This document shows positions 51,487-59,554 of a stretch of 64,000 nt of DNA, piece after piece. The first letter of the stretch is position 1, and every line of letters begins with the position of its first letter. The DNA lies in NCBI RefSeq assembly GCF_001667885.1, contig NZ_LZJW01000060.1:62001-126000 (forward strand), given 5' to 3'. A program made the position numbers and the translations under genes. The notes beneath the pieces were generated by a model. The model was not told the DNA's origin. It was given only the letters and a program-made list of their open reading frames with translations, and ran no database searches. Source of the stretch: Mycobacterium scrofulaceum (GTDB lineage Bacteria; Actinomycetota; Actinomycetes; Mycobacteriales; Mycobacteriaceae).

Positions 51487-52428
51487 ATGCCGCTCAGCCC
51501 CCGGATGCCCGAGCTTGCCTCGTTCGAGGTGTTTCTGGCGATCGCCGAGACCGGCAGCCTGGGCCGCGCCGCGCGCGAACTCGGGCTGACGCAGCAAGCC
51601 ATTTCGCGGCGGCTCGCGTCGATGGAGGCCCAGATCGGGGTCACGCTGGCGGTGCGCACGACGCGTGGCTCGCAGTTGACGCCGGCGGGCCTGATCGTCG
51701 CGGACTGGGCGCGACGGCTGCTCGAGGTCGCCACCGAGATCGACGCGGGCATGGGCTCGCTGCGCAAGGAGGGCCGCGAGCGCGTCCGGGTGGCGGCCAG
51801 CCAGACGATTTCCGAACAGCTGATGCCGCACTGGCTGTTGTCGCTGCAGGCCGAGGCGACGCGGCGCGGCGGCTCCGCGCCGCAAGTGATCTTGACGGCC
51901 ACCAACAGCGAGCACGCCATCGCCGCGGTCCGGGACGGCAGCGTCGATCTGGGTTTCGTCGAAAACCCTGGCACGCCAACGGGATTGGGTACCTGTGTGG
52001 TGGGTCAGGACGAGTTGGTGATCGTCGTACCGCCCGGACACAAGTGGACGAAGCGGGCGCGGGGCGTGACGGCCCGCGAACTCGCGGACACCCCGCTCGT
52101 TGCGCGCGAACCGCATTCGGGCATCCGGGATTCGCTGACGGTGGCGTTGCGTCGGGTGCTGGGCGACGACATGGAGCAGGCCGCGCCGGTGCTGGAGTTG
52201 ACGTCGGCGGCCGCGATGCGCGCGGCCGTGCTCGCCGGCGCGGGACCGGCGGCGATGAGCCGGCTGGCGGTGGCCGACGACCTGGCGGTGGGGCGGCTGA
52301 GCGCGGTCACCATCCCGAAGTTGGACCTGCGCCGCAAGTTTCGCGCCATCTGGGTGGGTGGACGCACCCCGCCGGCCGGGGCGGTGCGAGACATGTTGAG
52401 CCACATTGTGAGTCGCACCAGGGCATAG
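51487..52428 (+). CDS. LysR family transcriptional regulator
   Basis: The 313-residue LTTR has an N-terminal winged HTH (PELASFEVFLAIAETGSLGRAARELGLTQQAISRRLASMEAQIG, about 8-51) and a C-terminal periplasmic-binding-protein-like effector domain (about 93-300, with QTISEQLMPHWLL and GSVDLGFVENPG). It is divergent from fdxA and 1.1 kb beyond the end of the sirA operon. A palindrome common to its own promoter and the sirA promoter suggests a CysB-like role. From memory, it corresponds to Rv2282c, whose regulon I do not know. Confidence 0.9.
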   Translation: MPLSPRMPELASFEVFLAIAETGSLGRAARELGLTQQAISRRLASMEAQIGVTLAVRTTRGSQLTPAGLIVADWARRLLEVATEIDAGMGSLRKEGRERVRVAASQTISEQLMPHWLLSLQAEATRRGGSAPQVILTATNSEHAIAAVRDGSVDLGFVENPGTPTGLGTCVVGQDELVIVVPPGHKWTKRARGVTARELADTPLVAREPHSGIRDSLTVALRRVLGDDMEQAAPVLELTSAAAMRAAVLAGAGPAAMSRLAVADDLAVGRLSAVTIPKLDLRRKFRAIWVGGRTPPAGAVRDMLSHIVSRTRA

Positions 52429-52439
52429 CCCGTCGACGC

Positions 52440-53156
52440 TCAGGCGGCGGCGTCGGCCTCCAGCGCCTCGTCGTAGCGGTCGAGCACGGTCTCGGCGACC
52501 AGCCGGTGCGCGCCCAGCGGCGCGGCCATCGGAATGCCGTTGTCCCGCGCGAAGGTTGAGACGCCGTCGGTGAGCAGGCCGGGCGCCAGGAACCAGGGGG
52601 CGACGACGAGCCGGCGCGCGCCGCGGCGGCGCAGGTGGGCGGCGGCTTTGTGCACCGACGCCTCGGGCCGGGTGGCGAACGCCGTCGTGGCCAAGGCCCA
52701 CCGGGTGCCGACGGCCAGCCTGGACGCCACCTTCGCGGTGCGCACGTTGGCCGCGGCGTTGGACGAGCCGATCGCGACGACCATCACCCCGAGCTCCTCG
52801 TCGTGCGGGGAAACCCCGACTTCGGTCAGGCGTTCGCGCAGCACCGACACCAGCCGCTCGTCCTCGCCGAGGACGTCGGCCTGCCGGATGCCGTGGGCCC
52901 CGGCTTCGGCGATCTGCTTCGGGATGTCCCGTCGCGCGTGGTAGGCGCTGGCCAGCAGGAAGGGGGCGACGACGGCGCGGCGGCTATCCGGGAGGCCGGC
53001 CACGACGTCGACGAAGTTCGGCTCGTTGAGCTCGAGGAACGCCAGCCGCACGTCGAGGCCGGGGCGCATTGACGCCAGCCGGTCGGCCAGGGCGCGCGCG
53101 TTGGCGCCCGAGCGCGGGTCCCGGCTGCCGTGGGCGGTGAGGACGAGCGTGCTCAT
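52440..53156 (-). CDS. CbiX-type sirohydrochlorin chelatase
   Basis: The 238-residue tandem-domain chelatase has the catalytic His in VLTAHGSRDPRSGANARAL (His9) and FLASAYHARRDIPKQIA (about 72-89), in which the second catalytic His lies. It inserts Fe2+ (or Co2+) into sirohydrochlorin to give siroheme, the cofactor of SirA. The ATG overlaps the cysH stop (ATGA), so it is the third gene of a sirA-cysH-chelatase operon. The similar M. tuberculosis gene is the third in its operon too. The longer start (53174) overlaps cysH needlessly. Confidence 0.85.
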   Translation of the reverse strand: MSTLVLTAHGSRDPRSGANARALADRLASMRPGLDVRLAFLELNEPNFVDVVAGLPDSRRAVVAPFLLASAYHARRDIPKQIAEAGAHGIRQADVLGEDERLVSVLRERLTEVGVSPHDEELGVMVVAIGSSNAAANVRTAKVASRLAVGTRWALATTAFATRPEASVHKAAAHLRRRGARRLVVAPWFLAPGLLTDGVSTFARDNGIPMAAPLGAHRLVAETVLDRYDEALEADAAA

Positions 53157-53890
53157 GATGCGTGTAACCCGCATTCGATCTTGTTTCGTCCCCGCCAGCG
53201 CCCACTGCGAGGATCGTCACCATCGGCCGGCTTGCTGGTGCAGGGCGCGCAGCCGATCGACGGGTAGCCCTCGTCGACCAGCGGATTGACCAGCACGTTG
53301 TTGCGCTCGATGTAGTCCTGGACGTCCTCGTCGGTCCAGGCCGCGATCGGGTTGACCTTGATGACCTTGAACGACTCGTCGAAGCTGATCAGCGGGGCGT
53401 TGGCGCGGGTGGCGGCCTCCGCCCGGCGCAGCCCGCTCACCCACGCGGCGTACCCGCGCAGCGCGCGGCGCAGCGGGAGAACCTTGCGCAGGCGGCAGCA
53501 TTCGTTGGGGTCGCGGGCGAACAGGTCCTTGCCCAGCAGCTCGTCCTGCTCGGCGACGGTGTGCTCGGGCGTGACATTCAGCAGGTGGATGTCGTAAACG
53601 GACTCGACCGCGTCACGGGTGCCGATCGTCTCGGCGAAGTGGTAGCCGGTGTCCAGGAACAGCACCGGCACCCCCGGCCGCACGTCGGAGGCGAGCGAAA
53701 TGACCACGGCGTCTTGCATATTGGCGGCCACCACGTACTTGCAATTGGCCCCGTCGCGAGGGCCGTCGACGCCGCCGAAGTGCTCGTCGGTCCAGCGCAG
53801 GATGTCGGTGGCGCCGGCGTCCGCCATGTCGGCCGCGCCGCGTTCCGCGAGTTTGCGCAGCTGGTCTTCGGTGAAGTTCATCGCGACCAT
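53153..53890 (-). CDS. cysH: assimilatory APS/PAPS reductase
   Basis: The 245-residue enzyme has the PP-loop-like start AVVISLASDVRPGVPVLFLDTGYHFAET (about 58-86) and the [4Fe-4S] cysteines ECCRLRKV (about 128-135) and GCAPCT (about 211-216), diagnostic of APS-preferring enzymes. The catalytic Cys is in the C-terminal IECGLHAS. It reduces adenylyl sulfate to sulfite with thioredoxin. The ATG is at 53890; a second in-frame ATG at 53881 is possible. It lies 17 bp after sirA and overlaps the chelatase gene by four bases. Confidence 0.93.
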   Translation of the reverse strand: MVAMNFTEDQLRKLAERGAADMADAGATDILRWTDEHFGGVDGPRDGANCKYVVAANMQDAVVISLASDVRPGVPVLFLDTGYHFAETIGTRDAVESVYDIHLLNVTPEHTVAEQDELLGKDLFARDPNECCRLRKVLPLRRALRGYAAWVSGLRRAEAATRANAPLISFDESFKVIKVNPIAAWTDEDVQDYIERNNVLVNPLVDEGYPSIGCAPCTSKPADGDDPRSGRWRGRNKIECGLHAS

Positions 53891-53907
53891 GGCGTGGTCC
53901 TCAGCTC

Positions 53908-55575
53908 CTATCGCAGGTCGGCCTCGTCGGCGCGCAGGGCCCAGGTCGCGAAACGCTCACCGCCGTCGCGCTGTTCGAGGAACTTGCGGGTGACCCGGTC
54001 GATGTAGTCGACGAGCTCGTCGCTGGTGACCTTGTGCTGGCGCAGCTTTCGGCCGAATCCGCTCGCCTCGCCGAGGCCACCGCCCAGGTGGACCTGGAAG
54101 CCCTCGACGGAATTGCCCTGGCCGTCGTCGATCCACTGGCCCTTGAAGCCGATGTCGGCGACCTGGATGCGCGCGCACGAGTTTGGGCAGCCGTTGAGGT
54201 GGACGCTGATCGGCACGTCGAGCTCGGCGTCGACGTCGGCCAGTCGCTGTTCCAGCTCGGGCACCAAAGTCTGCGTGCGCACGCGGGTTTCGGCGAAGGA
54301 CAGCTTGCAGAATTCGATACCGGTGCAGGCCATGGTGTTCTTGCGCCACGACGACGGCCGCGACGGCAGGCCCAGCGCGTCCAGCGCGGCGACGGTCTCG
54401 TCGACCTTGTCGTCGGGCACGTCTAGGATGACCAGCTTCTGGAACGGCGTCAGCCGGGCGCGGTCGGAGCCGACCTTTTCCATCAGGTCGGCCACCGCAG
54501 AGAGCGTCGCGCCCGAGACGCGGCCGGCGATCGGGGCGACGCCAATCGCGTTGAGCCCGTTCTTGATCTTCTGCACGCCGACGTGGTCGATGGTCTGCTT
54601 GACCGGCGCGGGCGCCGGGCCGTCGATGAGCCGACGGTTGAGGTATTCGGTTTCGAGGACCTCGCGGAACTTTTCGACGCCCCAGTCCTTGATCAGGAAT
54701 TTCAGCCGCGCCTTGGCGCGCATGCGCCGGTAGCCGTAGTCGCGGAACACCCGGGTGACGGCCTCCCAGACGTCGGGCACCTCGTCCAGCGGCACCCACA
54801 CGCCGACCCGCTGGGCCAGCATCGGGTTGGTCGACAGGCCGCCGCCCACCCACAGGTCCAGGCCGGGGCCGTGCTCGGGATGGTTGACGCCGACGAACGC
54901 GACGTCGTGGGTCTCGTGCGAGACGTCCTGCAGGCCGGAGACCGCGGTCTTGTACTTGCGCGGCAGGTTCGCGTACTCGGGGTTGTTCAGGGAGCGCCGG
55001 ACGATTTCGTCGATCGCGGGCGTCGGGTCGAGCACCTCGTCGAGCGAATCGCCGGCCAGCGGCGAACCGTGGATGCCACGCGGGCAGTCGCCGCACGCCT
55101 CGGTGGTCTGCAGGCCCACTTCGTCTAGGCGGCGCCAGATCTCGGGGACGTCCTCGATGCGAATCCAGTGCAGCTGCAGGTTTTCCCGGTCGCTGATGTC
55201 GGCGGTGTCGCGGGCGAATTCGGTCGAAATCTGGCCGAGCGTGCGCATCGAGTGCACCGTCAACGGCTTGCCGTCGGTGCGGACCCGCATCATGAAGTAC
55301 TTGGCTTCGATCTTGTCGGTGTTGTCATCGCCGGTCCAGCTGCCGTCGTAGCCCTGCTCGCGTTGGGTGTAGAGGCCCATCCAGCGGAAGCGGCCGCGCA
55401 GGTCGGAGTGGTCGATGCTGTCGAAACCCTGCCGGGAGTAGACGTTGACGATCCGGTCGCGGACGTTCAGCGGGGCGTCGTCGTTCTTGATCTTCTCGGT
55501 GTCGTTGAGCGGTTCGCGGTCACCCAGCGCCCATTGGCCTTCGCTGCGGGTCTTGGCGGGGCGTGCTGTGGTCAT
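53908..55575 (-). CDS. sirA: ferredoxin-dependent assimilatory sulfite reductase
   Basis: The 555-residue siroheme/[4Fe-4S] enzyme starts at ATG 55575 with AAGGAGAT upstream. Two ferredoxin-like domains bracket siroheme ligands HSMRTLGQISTEFARDTADISDRENLQLHW (about 108-137). Cluster cysteines are in CTGIEFC and GCPNSCARIQ. Tyr69 and Cys161 are at exactly the positions of the covalent Tyr-Cys pair known in the M. tuberculosis enzyme. It reduces sulfite to sulfide with six electrons from ferredoxin. It heads the sirA-cysH-chelatase operon; the leader has a stem-loop and a LysR-type palindrome. Confidence 0.95.
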   Translation of the reverse strand: MTTARPAKTRSEGQWALGDREPLNDTEKIKNDDAPLNVRDRIVNVYSRQGFDSIDHSDLRGRFRWMGLYTQREQGYDGSWTGDDNTDKIEAKYFMMRVRTDGKPLTVHSMRTLGQISTEFARDTADISDRENLQLHWIRIEDVPEIWRRLDEVGLQTTEACGDCPRGIHGSPLAGDSLDEVLDPTPAIDEIVRRSLNNPEYANLPRKYKTAVSGLQDVSHETHDVAFVGVNHPEHGPGLDLWVGGGLSTNPMLAQRVGVWVPLDEVPDVWEAVTRVFRDYGYRRMRAKARLKFLIKDWGVEKFREVLETEYLNRRLIDGPAPAPVKQTIDHVGVQKIKNGLNAIGVAPIAGRVSGATLSAVADLMEKVGSDRARLTPFQKLVILDVPDDKVDETVAALDALGLPSRPSSWRKNTMACTGIEFCKLSFAETRVRTQTLVPELEQRLADVDAELDVPISVHLNGCPNSCARIQVADIGFKGQWIDDGQGNSVEGFQVHLGGGLGEASGFGRKLRQHKVTSDELVDYIDRVTRKFLEQRDGGERFATWALRADEADLR

Positions 55576-55647
55576 TGGTATCTCCTTCGCGGTGCGCACC
55601 GGCATTGGGGCTGCTGGCCGCGGCATCGACGCGATGATGTTTGTCAG

Positions 55648-55682
55648 ATGAGCATGGGCGCTCCGTTGCGCCCACGTCTCAT
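55648..55682 (-). promoter_or_regulatory. stem-loop in the sirA leader
   Basis: In the minus-strand leader ATGAG/CTCAT form outer arms and TGGGCGC/GCGCCCA an inner 7-bp stem with a 6-nt loop. It is 73-107 nt upstream of the sirA ATG. A four-codon ATG-CTC-ATC-TGA lies across its 3' side. It could be an attenuator or an mRNA stability element. Confidence 0.45.
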
Positions 55683-55727
55683 GGCTTCATAGTGCCCGGG
55701 TCAGGCCTAGGGGAGTAGAGGTCGCGC

Positions 55728-55747
55728 CGTTGTGAGGGCACAACGGT
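55728..55747. promoter_or_regulatory. LysR-type operator upstream of sirA
   Basis: CCGTTGTG-AGGG-CACAACGG is a perfect palindrome with 8-bp arms around four bases, 153 bp upstream of the sirA start. The inner arms TTGTG/CACAA match the box in the promoter of the LysR gene at 51487. It therefore is a candidate binding site of that regulator. Confidence 0.7.
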
Positions 55748-55814
55748 TGGTTGTGTGCGGGGTCCGCCGGTGTCACAGGCGCCACAGCCGTCCCTGGAAT
55801 CGGAGATGCCCAAA

Positions 55815-55884
55815 GTGCCCGCCTCACAGCGACAACGCGCCGCGAGCGGCGGCCGACGCGCGGTTGTCGCTCAGAGGCGGGCAC
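55815..55884. repeat. dispersed palindromic element, copy B
   Basis: Arms at 55815-55836 and 55863-55884 (start GTGCCCGCCTC, end GAGGCGGGCAC) pair with two mismatches in 22 bp. The sequence GCCCGCCTC-NN-AGCGACAA is shared with copy A at 13310-13402. Unlike copy A it lies between divergent genes, so its role is not simply termination. Confidence 0.8.
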
Positions 55885-55996
55885 ATCGCCTAATCCCTCG
55901 AAATCGGCGGCCGAAATCCGCGCCGCAAAACCCCGGTTGCCGCAGCTCGGCGGGCGTACCATCAGCTCACGCTCAACGGCGAGCGAGGGCAACGAC

Positions 55997-56812
55997 ATGA
56001 ACGACACCCACACCGACTCGACCGACGTCGACAAATGGGACCGCGATCTGACCGAGCACGTCATCGCGCTGACCCGGCCGATCGTCAAACGGTATTTCCG
56101 TTCCGAGGTGCGTGGCCTGGACAACATCCCCGACGGACCGTCGCTGGTGGTGGCCAACCATTCCGGTGGCATGCTCACGTTCGACCTGTCGGTGTTCGCC
56201 GTCGACTATTACGACACCTTTGGCTACGACCGCCCGCTATACGCGCTGGCCTTCGACACCATCTTCTCCGGGCCGGCCGCCGAATTCTTCCGGCGCACCG
56301 GGGTGATCCGGGCGACGCGCGACAACGCTGCCAAGGCGCTGGCCTCCGGCGGTGTCGTGCTGGTGTTTCCGGGCGGCGACTACGACGTGTACCGGCCGAC
56401 GCTGCAGGAGAACGTCATCAACTTCGACGGCCGCACCGGCTACATCACGACGGCCCTGGAGGCGAACGTCCCGATCGTGCCCGCCGTTTCCATCGGCGGG
56501 CAGGAAAGCCAGCTGTTCCTGACGCGCGGGCAGTGGCTGGCGCGGCTGCTGCGGCTCACCAAGTTCGAGCGCAGGTTCTTCCGAACGAACATCATGCCGG
56601 TCACGTTCGGTTTTCCGTTCGGGCTCAGCGTCCTCGCGCCGGTCAACATGCCGCTGCCCACCAAGATCGTCACCGAGGTGCTCAAGCCGATCAACCTCGC
56701 CGATGTCGGCGCCACCCAGGACGTCAAAAGGCTGGACGCCCACGTGCGCTGGACGATGCAGAAGGGACTCAAAGCCCTTGCCGCCCAACGCCACTTCCCG
56801 GTTATCGGCTAG
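55997..56812 (+). CDS. lysophospholipid acyltransferase (PlsC-like, LPLAT_MGAT-like)
   Basis: The 271-residue acyltransferase from ATG 55997 has VVANHSGGMLTFDLSVFAVDYY (about 51-72) with the His of motif I followed by a longer spacer to Asp than the usual HX4D, and motif III-like FPGGDYDVYRP (about 125-135), the pattern of the MGAT-like PlsC branch. It transfers an acyl group from acyl-CoA to a glycerol-like or sugar lipid at the membrane. No membrane helix is obvious. The stop overlaps that of the FAD-linked dehydrogenase by four bases, convergently. Confidence 0.83.
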   Translation: MNDTHTDSTDVDKWDRDLTEHVIALTRPIVKRYFRSEVRGLDNIPDGPSLVVANHSGGMLTFDLSVFAVDYYDTFGYDRPLYALAFDTIFSGPAAEFFRRTGVIRATRDNAAKALASGGVVLVFPGGDYDVYRPTLQENVINFDGRTGYITTALEANVPIVPAVSIGGQESQLFLTRGQWLARLLRLTKFERRFFRTNIMPVTFGFPFGLSVLAPVNMPLPTKIVTEVLKPINLADVGATQDVKRLDAHVRWTMQKGLKALAAQRHFPVIG

Positions 56813-58188
56813 GTTCCCGCGAACACCACGTCGGGGTTGAGGATGCCCGCCGGGTCGAAGCTCCGCTTGATCCGGCGCATCAGGTCGACCTTGACCGGGT
56901 CTTCGAGCTCGAGGAAGTAGGGCGTCTTGGCGCGGCCCAGGCCGTGCTCGCCGGAGATCGCCCCGCCCAATTCCATTGCCAGCGCGAAGATGTCGGTCAT
57001 CAGCTTCTTGCGCGTCTCGGGGTCCTTGCAGAAGATGGCCAGGTGCACGTTGCCGTCGCCGGCGTGCCCGCAGCCCGCCGCGGCGCCGCCGGCGGCCGCC
57101 GCCAGGCCGCGCGCGGCTGACAGGAACTTGGGCATCGCGCCGCGGGGCACCACGGTGTCGATCAGGTCGTCGGCGCCGACGGCCTTCAGCGTCCAGAACG
57201 CCTTCTCGCGCGCCTCGATCAGCTTGCGGGCCGAACCGCCCTCGAGCACGTAGGCGTCCACGGCGCCCAGCTCGGCCAGCAGCTCGCCGGCCTTCTCGAC
57301 GTCCTCGTCCAGCCGAGCCGCGGTCCGATTCTCCAGCGCCACAACCAGATACGCGTCGCAGCTGTCGCGGACGTTGTCCGGGATGCCGAGCTCCAGGTTC
57401 TGGGTGTGCACGAGCGCGGCCATCGTTACGTTGTCGATGTACTCCAGGATGTAGGGCGCCAGGCCGCTTCCCACGATCTTGGGCACCGCCGACATCACCT
57501 GGTCGAAGTCGGCGAACGGGGCGAGCACGGCAGCGTTGTGGTCGAGCCGCGGGTGCAGTTTGACGATCACCTCGGTGGCCAGCGCCAGGGTGCCCTCGGA
57601 GCCGACGATCAGCTGGGTCAGGTCGTAGCCGGTGGAGATCTTGGCGATCCTGCCGCCGGTGCGGATCAGTTCGCCGGTCGGCAGCGCCGCCTGCAGCCCG
57701 AGCACGTTCTGGCGGGCGATGCCGTACTTGACCGCGTTCATGCCGCCGGCGTTGGTGCCGACGTTGCCGCCGACGCTGGACGACAGCTCGCCGGGGTGAA
57801 CCATGTAGCGCAGGCCGGTGTCGGCGGTCGCGGCGTCCAGCTCAGTGAGCGTCACCCCGGGTTGGACGACGGCGACCTGGTTGGTGGTGTCGACCTCGAG
57901 GACGGCTTTCATCCGTTCGAAGGAGATCAACAGCCCGTCGGCCCGCGGGATCGCCGCGCCCGACAGGCCGGTGCCCGACCCGCGGGCCGTCACCGGCACG
58001 CTGTTGTCCGACGCGGCCTTCAGCAGCTGCGAAACCGCTTCCGCGGAGGCCGGTTTGGCGACCCACGCCGGCCGTTGCGGCGGCTTGGTCAACACCTCGT
58101 CGTGCCAGTAGTCCTCGGGGATGGCGTCACCGGTCACCAAATTGTGTTGGCCGACGATCTCGGCGAAGCGTGCCGTCATGTCGCTCAT
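56809..58188 (-). CDS. FAD-linked oxidase / D-2-hydroxyacid dehydrogenase (GlcD-like)
   Basis: The 459-residue PCMH-type flavoprotein has VTARGSGTGLSGAAIPRADGLLISFERM (about 60-87), SSSVGGNVGTNAGGMNAVKYG (about 131-151) for FAD, and C-terminal catalytic region GCGHAGDGNVHLAIF (about 371-385) with His metal ligands and GAISGEHGLGRAK (about 409-421), characteristic of glycolate/D-lactate/D-2-hydroxyglutarate dehydrogenases. The length equals that of Rv2280 (from memory). It oxidises a D-2-hydroxyacid with electrons passed to the respiratory chain or another acceptor. Confidence 0.88.
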   Translation of the reverse strand: MSDMTARFAEIVGQHNLVTGDAIPEDYWHDEVLTKPPQRPAWVAKPASAEAVSQLLKAASDNSVPVTARGSGTGLSGAAIPRADGLLISFERMKAVLEVDTTNQVAVVQPGVTLTELDAATADTGLRYMVHPGELSSSVGGNVGTNAGGMNAVKYGIARQNVLGLQAALPTGELIRTGGRIAKISTGYDLTQLIVGSEGTLALATEVIVKLHPRLDHNAAVLAPFADFDQVMSAVPKIVGSGLAPYILEYIDNVTMAALVHTQNLELGIPDNVRDSCDAYLVVALENRTAARLDEDVEKAGELLAELGAVDAYVLEGGSARKLIEAREKAFWTLKAVGADDLIDTVVPRGAMPKFLSAARGLAAAAGGAAAGCGHAGDGNVHLAIFCKDPETRKKLMTDIFALAMELGGAISGEHGLGRAKTPYFLELEDPVKVDLMRRIKRSFDPAGILNPDVVFAGT

Positions 58189-58204
58189 GGGAGCCTCCTC
58201 CGGT

Positions 58205-58855
58205 TCACCTTATCGCCGCAGTGAGGTGATCGAGGGCCGCTCGCATCCGGCCGCGGACGATCGGCACGCAATCGTCGGGGAGGTCGGTGGTGACCTCGAC
58301 GCCGGAGTCGTCGAGGTCATCGAGAAACCTCGGGAGTTGCTCCATCGCGCCGGTGGGCAGGTCGTGCAGGACGATCACGGTGTGCTGCTGGCTGCGGGTG
58401 TCGGCGAGCGCCCGGTCCACCCAGCCGTGGGGGTCGGCCCAGTCGCGCGGGACGCTGTTCCACAGGACGCAGGTGTATTTCTCCGCGATCAGGTGCTCGA
58501 TCGCCGTCGGATTCAGGCAGCGCCGGTCGAGCGCGCCCTCCGTGCCCCACGGCCTGAAGTAGCGGTCGGCGTCGGCGAACTCGTCCAAAAGCTCTTGCGT
58601 GCTGCGGATTTCGTGCAGGGTCTCCGCGGGGGAGAGCTCGCCGAGGGGCCGGGCGTGGGTGAAGGAGTGATTGCCGATCCGGTGCCCCTCGCGCACGGCC
58701 CGCTCGAGTAGCCGGCGTCCCGCCGCCGGGCGCATGTTTTCGCCGACGACGAAGAAGATGGCGGACAGCTGACGCTGGGCGAGGTCGTCGAGCACCCGGT
58801 CCGTGACACCGGGCGTCGGGCCGTTGTCGAAGGTCAGGGTGATTTTCAGTGGCAT
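58205..58855 (-). CDS. polysaccharide deacetylase-family protein
   Basis: The 216-residue CE4-type enzyme from ATG 58855 starts LKITLTFDNGPTPGV, where Asp10 is the catalytic base position and Asn11 stands for the metal Asp in TFDDGP. Metal ligands His63 and His67 are in IGNHSFTH. A C-terminal LHDLPTG supplies the late His. Asn at position 11 may lower metal affinity; some CE4 enzymes have this. No signal peptide, so the substrate is intracellular. Divergent from the TetR gene with a palindrome between. Confidence 0.82.
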   Translation of the reverse strand: MPLKITLTFDNGPTPGVTDRVLDDLAQRQLSAIFFVVGENMRPAAGRRLLERAVREGHRIGNHSFTHARPLGELSPAETLHEIRSTQELLDEFADADRYFRPWGTEGALDRRCLNPTAIEHLIAEKYTCVLWNSVPRDWADPHGWVDRALADTRSQQHTVIVLHDLPTGAMEQLPRFLDDLDDSGVEVTTDLPDDCVPIVRGRMRAALDHLTAAIR

Positions 58856-58872
58856 CGATCCCCAGCCTACCT

Positions 58873-58894
58873 TGCCTGACTGATCGATCAGGCA
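58873..58894. promoter_or_regulatory. candidate TetR operator
   Basis: TGCCTGA (58873-58879) and TCAGGCA (58888-58894) are perfect 7-bp arms, with the internal palindrome TGATCGATCA at 58881-58890. It lies in the 75 bp between the deacetylase gene and the TetR gene at 58931, overlapping the likely promoter of both. Confidence 0.75.
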
Positions 58895-58930
58895 GTATCG
58901 TGACCGGAAGCGGACGAATGAGACGAGGCG

Positions 58931-59554
58931 ATGTTGACCGCCGCAGCGCCAAAGACAACCACCGCCGGCGACGCCCGGCAGCGCATCCTGCAGACGACGA
59001 TCCGGTGCTTCTGCGCGTACGGCTACGAAAAGTCCTCGATGAAGCTGATCTCGACGAGGGCCGGCGTCTCGCAGACGCTGCTGCACTATCACTTCGAGAC
59101 CAAGGAAAAGCTGTTTCAGGCGGCGATCGACGACATGGCCAAGCGCATGTTCGCCACCGCGTCGAAGCAACTGCCGCACACGGTGTCGGTGCGTGCGGGT
59201 CTGACCGAGGCGGCCGGTCTGATCTACGCCCTGTTCATCGACAACATCGACGCGGTCACGTTCATGGTTGAGTTCGCCGCGGCGGCCAACCACAACGACT
59301 TCTTGCGGACCGCGTATGTCGACTATCGCGACACCCAGCGTCGGCAGCTCGGCGAGGCGCTGCGCCGGATCGCCGGTAAAGACGTGCCGCAGCGCCTGAT
59401 CGACGAGTCGGTGCGGCTGTTCGAGACCGTGCTGTTGGGCATGTCGATGCAGCGGCCGTTCGTTTCCGACACGTCGGGTTTCCGCCGCGACTTCGACGTG
59501 TTCGCCCAACTGCTCGCCGCTCGCATCACCGAAGGATTGGAACCGGAGCGATGA
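58931..59554 (+). CDS. TetR/AcrR family transcriptional regulator
   Basis: The 207-residue TetR protein has HTH SSMKLISTRAGVSQTLLHYHFETKEKLFQAAI (about 35-66), with the YHFETK recognition end. Its C-terminal half contains a FVSDTSGFRRDFDVFAQLL helix. The stop overlaps the ATG of the hydrolase-methyltransferase gene (ATGA), so both are translated together. The palindrome at 58873-58894 is its likely operator, giving autoregulation and control of the divergent deacetylase. Confidence 0.9.
   Translation: MLTAAAPKTTTAGDARQRILQTTIRCFCAYGYEKSSMKLISTRAGVSQTLLHYHFETKEKLFQAAIDDMAKRMFATASKQLPHTVSVRAGLTEAAGLIYALFIDNIDAVTFMVEFAAAANHNDFLRTAYVDYRDTQRRQLGEALRRIAGKDVPQRLIDESVRLFETVLLGMSMQRPFVSDTSGFRRDFDVFAQLLAARITEGLEPER

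Larger units (their letters stand above)
55576..55996. other. 421-bp divergent region between sirA and acyltransferase
   Basis: It holds the sirA leader stem-loop (55648-55682), the LysR-type palindrome (55728-55747) and a dispersed palindromic repeat (55815-55884). The 100 bp before the acyltransferase show no clear element apart from the ribosome site. I found no gene, and no polycysteine leader ORF in either strand of the leader. Confidence 0.6.

Noticed and set aside
55576-55760. A polycysteine leader ORF before sirA
   Set aside because: All three minus-strand frames were read; no two adjacent Cys codons occur.
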